Translations under genes and position numbers: made by a program
Shown here: in pieces, positions 58,701-64,000 of the stretch
How positions within the stretch are numbered: the first letter of the stretch is position 1
How the letters are laid out: the number at the start of each line of letters is the position of its first letter
Source of the DNA: Hamiltosporidium tvaerminnensis
Lineage: Eukaryota; Microsporidia; Dubosqiidae
Assembly (NCBI GenBank): GCA_022605425.2
Contig: CM061252.1
Coordinates: forward strand, 806,001 to 870,000
Direction of reading: 5' to 3'
Length of the DNA stretch: 64,000 nucleotides
The notes under the pieces: generated by a model
Told to the model about the DNA's origin: nothing
The model's database searches: none
The model's input: only the letters and a program-made list of their open reading frames with translations

Positions 58701-60252
58701 TGTTTGATAGATTATTTCAGGGTATGCACTTGAATATAAATATATCTTAGTAATTCTTGAATACTGTACATACAAAAAAAAATATCATTAAATTTTGATT
58801 TGTTAATCTATAATTTTCATAGTCTTTTAAAATCAAAATATTTGCAAATCATTTTATGTATTTATACTAAAATAAAAATTTGTTATTAAATCAATAGAAG
58901 ATCTTAAGATCTTTTTAACAAAAATGATTTTTAAGTATCATAAAGAAAATACTTTCAAACATAGATTGTCTTTTGACGTGGTAGTTATTGGATTAAACAT
59001 AGTAAAAAACTAATCTAGAAACCCTTGATTCGACTAAAAAATATATTAAAATATTTTTGAACAGTTTTTTTTTTTCTTTTTTTAAAAAATATAATTTATA
59101 TAAAGTAGGTTTTCTCTATTGCTTTTTTGATTGCCTAAATCCTCGCTTTAATGATCCATATTTCATCCAAATCCCAAATCTGTTTATCATTTGTGTTCAT
59201 AGCTCTAATTTTTTAAGACTATATAAATTAATGGTAAAAAATTTCTTATAATATATTTCTAGTTATAGTATATATAAGTCTAAAGTGATCTTGAAATTGC
59301 AGGATTAAAAATGATTCTTAAGCTCTGGTGTATTATGTCCATTTGTTTTAAAATTAGTCTTAAGTTCTTCGAAATAAATATAAAGAATTCAAAATTATAA
59401 TTATCTAAATTCCGAGTATATTTATGTAGTAGCTGGATCTCAACAAAGTATATCTTATTGTAATTTATTTAATCCATCCTAAAATGAAAAATATAAAGTA
59501 CAATCGTGAAAAACAAGAAAAAGATAAATTTAAAATCAAAGCAACAAATTATTTTTTTTATTTCGCTTAATATGCAGTATTGGATATTAGCGAATGAGAT
59601 TTGCGGCTTATTTTTTTAAGTAAATATCGAAAAAAAATAATATATACTGTCAAACAGTATAAAATCTTTAAAAAAGCATAAGGTAGTATTTAAAAAAGAT
59701 ATAAATACGTGCTAAATTAGACAAAGGTTTTATATACTATTTTACAGATTTACTTCATATAAAGGTTCTTAGCGAATCAATTCACTAATTAGATTAAGTT
59801 CTAAAATTAAAGATATATATATTCTTATTAAACTAGAAAATATTTCGAAATGCCATCAAATGCAAAATTTATAAAACTAAGCATAATAATATAATTTATG
59901 CGCTATTGGTTTTCATTTTTGATATATATACGTTTTTTTTTCTGATATTTTTTCAGTTTAAAAATTTTAAATTACGTTAATTTAAAATTTTTTTATACAA
60001 TAAAAGGCTTTCAAGAGTATCTATTCATATTAAGATTTTGTTAGAATATTTTCAGAGTATATATTAGTTAGTAGCATACATAGTAATTTAAAGAATAATT
60101 AAATATTAGGATTTTAGATATATTTTGCGATACACATAAAAGGTTCAGTAGTATGAAATGCCAACGTTAAATCATTTAATATCTCCTAAAATTCTAATAA
60201 ATGATAAAATCAAAATTAGGAAATAGTTTTGAAAGTATAAATTTTAAAGACA
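55781..60252. other. Gene-poor AT-rich tract
   Basis: Open frames at 58435-58695 (86 codons) and 59057-59251 are near the length expected by chance and have no domain. Near 58139 a CCCT-ATG opens 13 codons. A shifted frame then ends in a hydrophobic tail (NIIIGITCLFLFFHLKIIF), possibly a ruined tail-anchored protein, too weak to call. Confidence 0.35.
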
Positions 60253-60495
60253 GTGGCTTCCAGAGAGTTGCACAAATATAATCCAGAACTTTGTAAAAAT
60301 CGGCATAGAAAATGGCTCGGTATCTATAATAGCACATATATTGGCATTACTAGCATAATATACTATTTAGAAATAATGCTTAATAAAGATTTTCCTAAAA
60401 ATTATCGAATTTTGGAGACTTTAAGGCCATATAATATGCAAAAAAATAGTCTAGAATTGAAGTTACACCAATTTTTATCTTATGTTATCAAATAG
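60253..60495 (+). pseudogene. Orphan 80-codon frame, possible gene remnant
   Basis: The frame has a balanced, protein-like composition (ELHKYNPELCKNRHRKWLGI, then PKNYRILETLRPYNMQKN) but no ATG or CCC motif at its start and no recognised domain. A weak likeness to the middle of the secreted-protein family (a YLEIMLNK stretch) is not enough to assign it. Confidence 0.28.
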
Positions 60496-61149
60496 GCAAA
60501 AATAAAATATTTGATCTCTATATACAAAAATTTCCGGCCTTTTTTTTAAAAAAAATATAGTTGAATTGTAAATAAATTGTTTTAAGCAATTCTAAAAATG
60601 CACATGAAGAAAAGTAGTTTTAAGTTGTTCCCTATTTTTGTACAAATTAGCACAATTTTTTTTTTAAGAATTTAAAACAAATTTTTTTTACAATCATATA
60701 GATTACAAGAAACCCAAAATTTTGCACTATTTCGGGTAATTTAAAAATGAAACTCAAATTTTACATATAATAAGTTTTTCAAATTTTCAAAAAATGAAGA
60801 TAAGATAGCTACAGTTAAAACAATTAGCTAGCAAATTATCAATTTATCCTTTGTATGAAATCAATATTTAGATTTTGACTGAAAAATACCTTTACTTTTT
60901 CGGGTGATTCATTAAGTTTGTAGAAAGAATGTTGGCCAACAGTTTGCTCGTGTTTATTAACTAAGTCTATAATTTTTTATACAATAAATTGTTACTGCTG
61001 TAAAGTATATAGGTCATTGCTAAGTTTAATTACAAAACCTAGCTTTGCTTATCTTGATTAAAAACTTGCTGATATGAGATAGATTAACGCAAACATTTGA
61101 ACTAGGAAATCGATCTGACTGTTAACCGTAAAAAAAGATTTTAGTGTTC

Positions 61150-61420
61150 TATATGGTTCTCCTTTAAGCTTAAGTTATATTTTAGCGAAAGCCTTTCGAG
61201 CCCTATAATGGTAGAGTAATCAGGAATAGAGCGTAAATATTGACTGAAAAAGCGGGATTTGACCTTACGCATACCCGATGCAATAGACTCAAACTATATT
61301 AGAAAGCTTTACAAGCTTATTGAATTTATTCTAATTCACTTTGTATAGAAGTCTAGGATAATTAATATCGTAGGAGGTACATAAGAACTTATAAGGAAAA
61401 TTCTATGTAAAAACTAGACG
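61150..61420 (-). pseudogene. Possible gene remnant, unidentified
   Basis: The minus strand reads LISSYVPPTILIILDFYTK, then after stops SIASGMRKVKSRFFSQYL and RSIPDYSTIIGLERLSLKYN in one frame of about 48 codons. The region is less AT-rich than its neighbours. No family is recognised. Confidence 0.35.
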
Positions 61421-62444
61421 TTTTTTGATGCTTTAAAAAATATATAACATTTGAGTTTGTTTTAAAAGGATTAATATTTTTTTTAATGAAAATACTGCGA
61501 ATGAACTTAATTAATTTTTATAATGCTTTATTGGCAGAAATTAAATCATTAAATATATAATTCAAGATTTTTACTAACTAAATTCTATAGAAAAGATTAT
61601 TTACATAATTTAAAGAAAATAATTAGAAAGATAATATAAAGAATATAGGTAAAAAATGTTTTAATTTGATGGAACTTAAATAGTTTTAAAGATCAAAATC
61701 ATAATCAAATATCTGCGAATAAACAATTCTTTTAAATCAAATTTCTATTTAATATAAAAAAAATGTCATAATAATTTTCCTTTGCCTTTAATTATTCTGA
61801 AATATGTTTTTATTTATATTCTGAAATATTTTTAGAACGTTATAAATTTAAAAATCATTACAAATACAATTTAAATTCATTATTCAGACTAAAATTATTT
61901 AATTTAAAATATGTATTATTTAAGTCTTAGTAAAAGTTATTTTAAATCTATTATACATTTCGTTGGAAGTTTTTCGTGTGTTTTAGAAATAAATTGATGC
62001 ATTAAAAGATTGAAATTCTGTAATATAAAGAATAAATTGATTTAACATACAAATCTTTATTGAAGAAGCTTAATTTTTAAATTAAAGAATTCTATATTTA
62101 TTTAAAGCGAACCTACTAAAATGATGTTTCAATAATACAGTGTTTAATTTTTAAAACAAAAAAATATATTGTAGAAATTCAAACAATCCCTTATTACATA
62201 TAAAATATAAATAGATTAGCAGTAGCATTAAATTTAATAAAGATTTACGGCTATACAATTTTCTTTGTTATAAATTTTTTCTAATTTCTACCCTTATGTT
62301 CTGAAATCAAAATATTTTTTCCTCTAGAAAAATTGAGATGAGGAAAGATATCAAAAAATATGAATATGAATAAAAAAAAAGAGTGAAATGGCGCCAACGG
62401 TGAGTATAGTATATGATTAATTTTCTTTTTATCCCAAGGAATTG

Positions 62445-63062
62445 CCGAAAAAGTGAATTTGTTTTTGAAATTGCTTTCGGTTATAGATATGATATATGAC
62501 AGGTTAACTTATGACGCTTTTGGATATTTGGCACAACGCCCTGAAAGTTTATGAATCAAATGATTGGTTGTTATAAATTGATTCCAGATTTCCGTATTTT
62601 TGAAATCATTTTTAAAAAGAAAGGTTTTGAATTTAATAGTATCCTTTCCTTCTATTTGAACAAAATTTCTAGTATTTTGAGGCGGGAGAAGTGAAAAAGA
62701 AGCACAAGGGGCAGTAAGGGATTCAATGTCTATTTTTTATTTAATCTGCTATATTTAAGATCTGTGAAGAATATTCTGATGTTCATGAACAATTTTGAGT
62801 GTATATGAACCGTAGACATTAAAAGTTTCTATCTTGGCTAAAATCCAGAACAATTTGAAAATTTATATTTTTGTTTAAATTAGAACAAATGAAAAGCTTT
62901 TGTGTTGTTTTTCTGAAAGTTTATATGTTCAACTACAATATTTTTGAAAAAATATTTTTTGTGTCAGATGAAGTAGAAATATATATAACTTTTGATATAT
63001 TGTGCTACATTTATAGTGTTTGGTGCAACAAAGTGCGAAAATCAAATGTTTTTCAAATTTGA
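62445..63062 (+). pseudogene. Decayed protein-coding relic (very weak THO2 resemblance)
   Basis: The + strand reads AEKVNLFLKLLSVIDMIYDR and LTYDAFGYLAQRPESL. A frameshift leads into MIGCYKLIPDFRIFEIIFKK and LSFYLNKISSILRREK, a TGA, and then about 35 more codons ending near 62810. The open frame 62871-63062 (NIFEKIFFVSDEVEIYITF, then YSVWCNK) may be its continuation. The spacing of SDEVE, F and W is loosely like the THO complex subunit Tho2, but the intervening length is too short for that protein. I treat the identity as unknown and the coding origin as likely. Confidence 0.45.
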
Positions 63063-64000
63063 ATCATAGATGCCTTCATGATAAATTTAAAATATCATAG
63101 CTATGTAATCTCAGAATTTTTTTAGATTCTAAGAATTATTTGCAGAAGAAGAAGAAATGTAGGTTAAGTTTTTAAGTAGGAGATATTTGAATAGGGTTAA
63201 TGATATGCAAGAAAACTTTAATAGAAAAAAATTTTAAATTAGTGTATTACCTAGTGAATGCTTTTTATAGAAAATGTTTGTATATTTTTTAAAATAAATT
63301 TCCACTCTTCCTAGTTGTATTAAGTATATCTTTTGTTATTCAGGCACTTCTAATTAAAAATAATATCTTCTTTTAAATTTGCTTCACCCATATTTTTTGG
63401 TTCAAACTCTAGGACTTTATATGTTAGTATATTTTGTAAATTATAACAAAATTTAATTGAAACCTATGTATATCCTAAGTCTTAAATTGGATTCCGCTCT
63501 TTTTTTAAAATATTATTTCATTTGTTATAAACATAGGCTAAAATTTCGACGAAAAAAAAATATAATTAATCTTTATAGTACAAGTAAGTATTTTTTAATT
63601 TATATATATGTAATACGTTTCTAGTAGAGTATATATTAAGAAAGTAAATTATAATTTATTTTATGATTAATATATAAGAAGATTTTCAACAATTAGATAA
63701 AAAATAGTACAAAATTAATATTCTACGAAGTCTTACTTTATTGCAAGGAAGTGTAATATATATTTCAGTCGTAAATAAAACGAAAGTATTTTTGCTATTA
63801 ATCCAGTAAATAAATCATCATAGCATAATATATTGTATTGTGTTTTAAAATAGCAAGCCAGAAAAAATCAAACTAAATTAGTTCGTAAGAAAAAAACGAT
63901 TATTATAAGAAACAAATGTTTTATTACTTTTAAATAAATTAAAGAACTTACTCCATAAAAAGAGATTTTACTTTTATATTTTTAAAATTTCAAGTACAGC
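63063..64000. other. AT-rich DNA to window end, nothing recognised
   Basis: No gene, repeat or RNA is visible. Confidence 0.4.

Overview
This is a very AT-rich eukaryotic window with no introns that I can see. It looks like a microsporidian with a large, repeat-bloated genome, of the Edhazardia, Hamiltosporidium or Anncaliia kind. The evidence is compact intronless genes, a RanBP1 gene, an ITFG1/TIP-like FG-GAP membrane protein, CCC or CCCC placed 0-10 nt before most start codons (a known microsporidian start-proximal motif), families of lineage-specific secreted proteins, and an R4/Dong-like non-LTR retrotransposon. The species cannot be fixed from the sequence.

Layout. 1-6.63 kb is a gene-dense block on the + strand with three genes: a RanBP1-domain protein (393-1274), an unrecognised coiled-coil/repeat protein (1926-3800) and an ITFG1/TIP homologue (4915-6630). 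The spacers between them are packed with a short GGGTGTTA/TAACACCC motif. Mostly, its C-rich strand faces the gene starts and its G-rich strand lies behind the gene ends. At 6.63 kb this gives way abruptly to simple repeats, duplicated segments and retrotransposon tails, and then to a very long gene-poor tract reaching the end of the window.

The gene-poor tract (6.63-64 kb) holds few open genes. One is a secreted-protein family with three same-strand members in different states: open (9784-11835), with a lost start and two frameshifts (26330-28247), and with two in-frame TAA codons (45767-47557). A separate minus-strand gene (17411-19118) has a signal peptide and a C-terminal membrane anchor and is broken once at an A7 run. 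One R4/Dong-like element is apparently intact (51333-55158, minus strand), flanked by a 12-bp duplication. It has a full-length dead copy at 12469-16195, a 3' fragment at 8085-8560 and two tandem 3' tails at 7424-7613.

Much of the remaining 'empty' DNA is not featureless. Several stretches still read as protein across a few stops and frameshifts. The clearest is a Dbp5/DDX19-like DEAD-box helicase relic at 41.6-42.66 kb. Less identifiable relics lie near 20.5, 31.7, 39, 43.7, 49.8, 61.3 and 62.6 kb, two of them with a CCC-ATG start still visible. The tract is best described as a gene graveyard invaded by a non-LTR element, beside a short block of living genes. I saw no tRNA, rRNA or CRISPR array.
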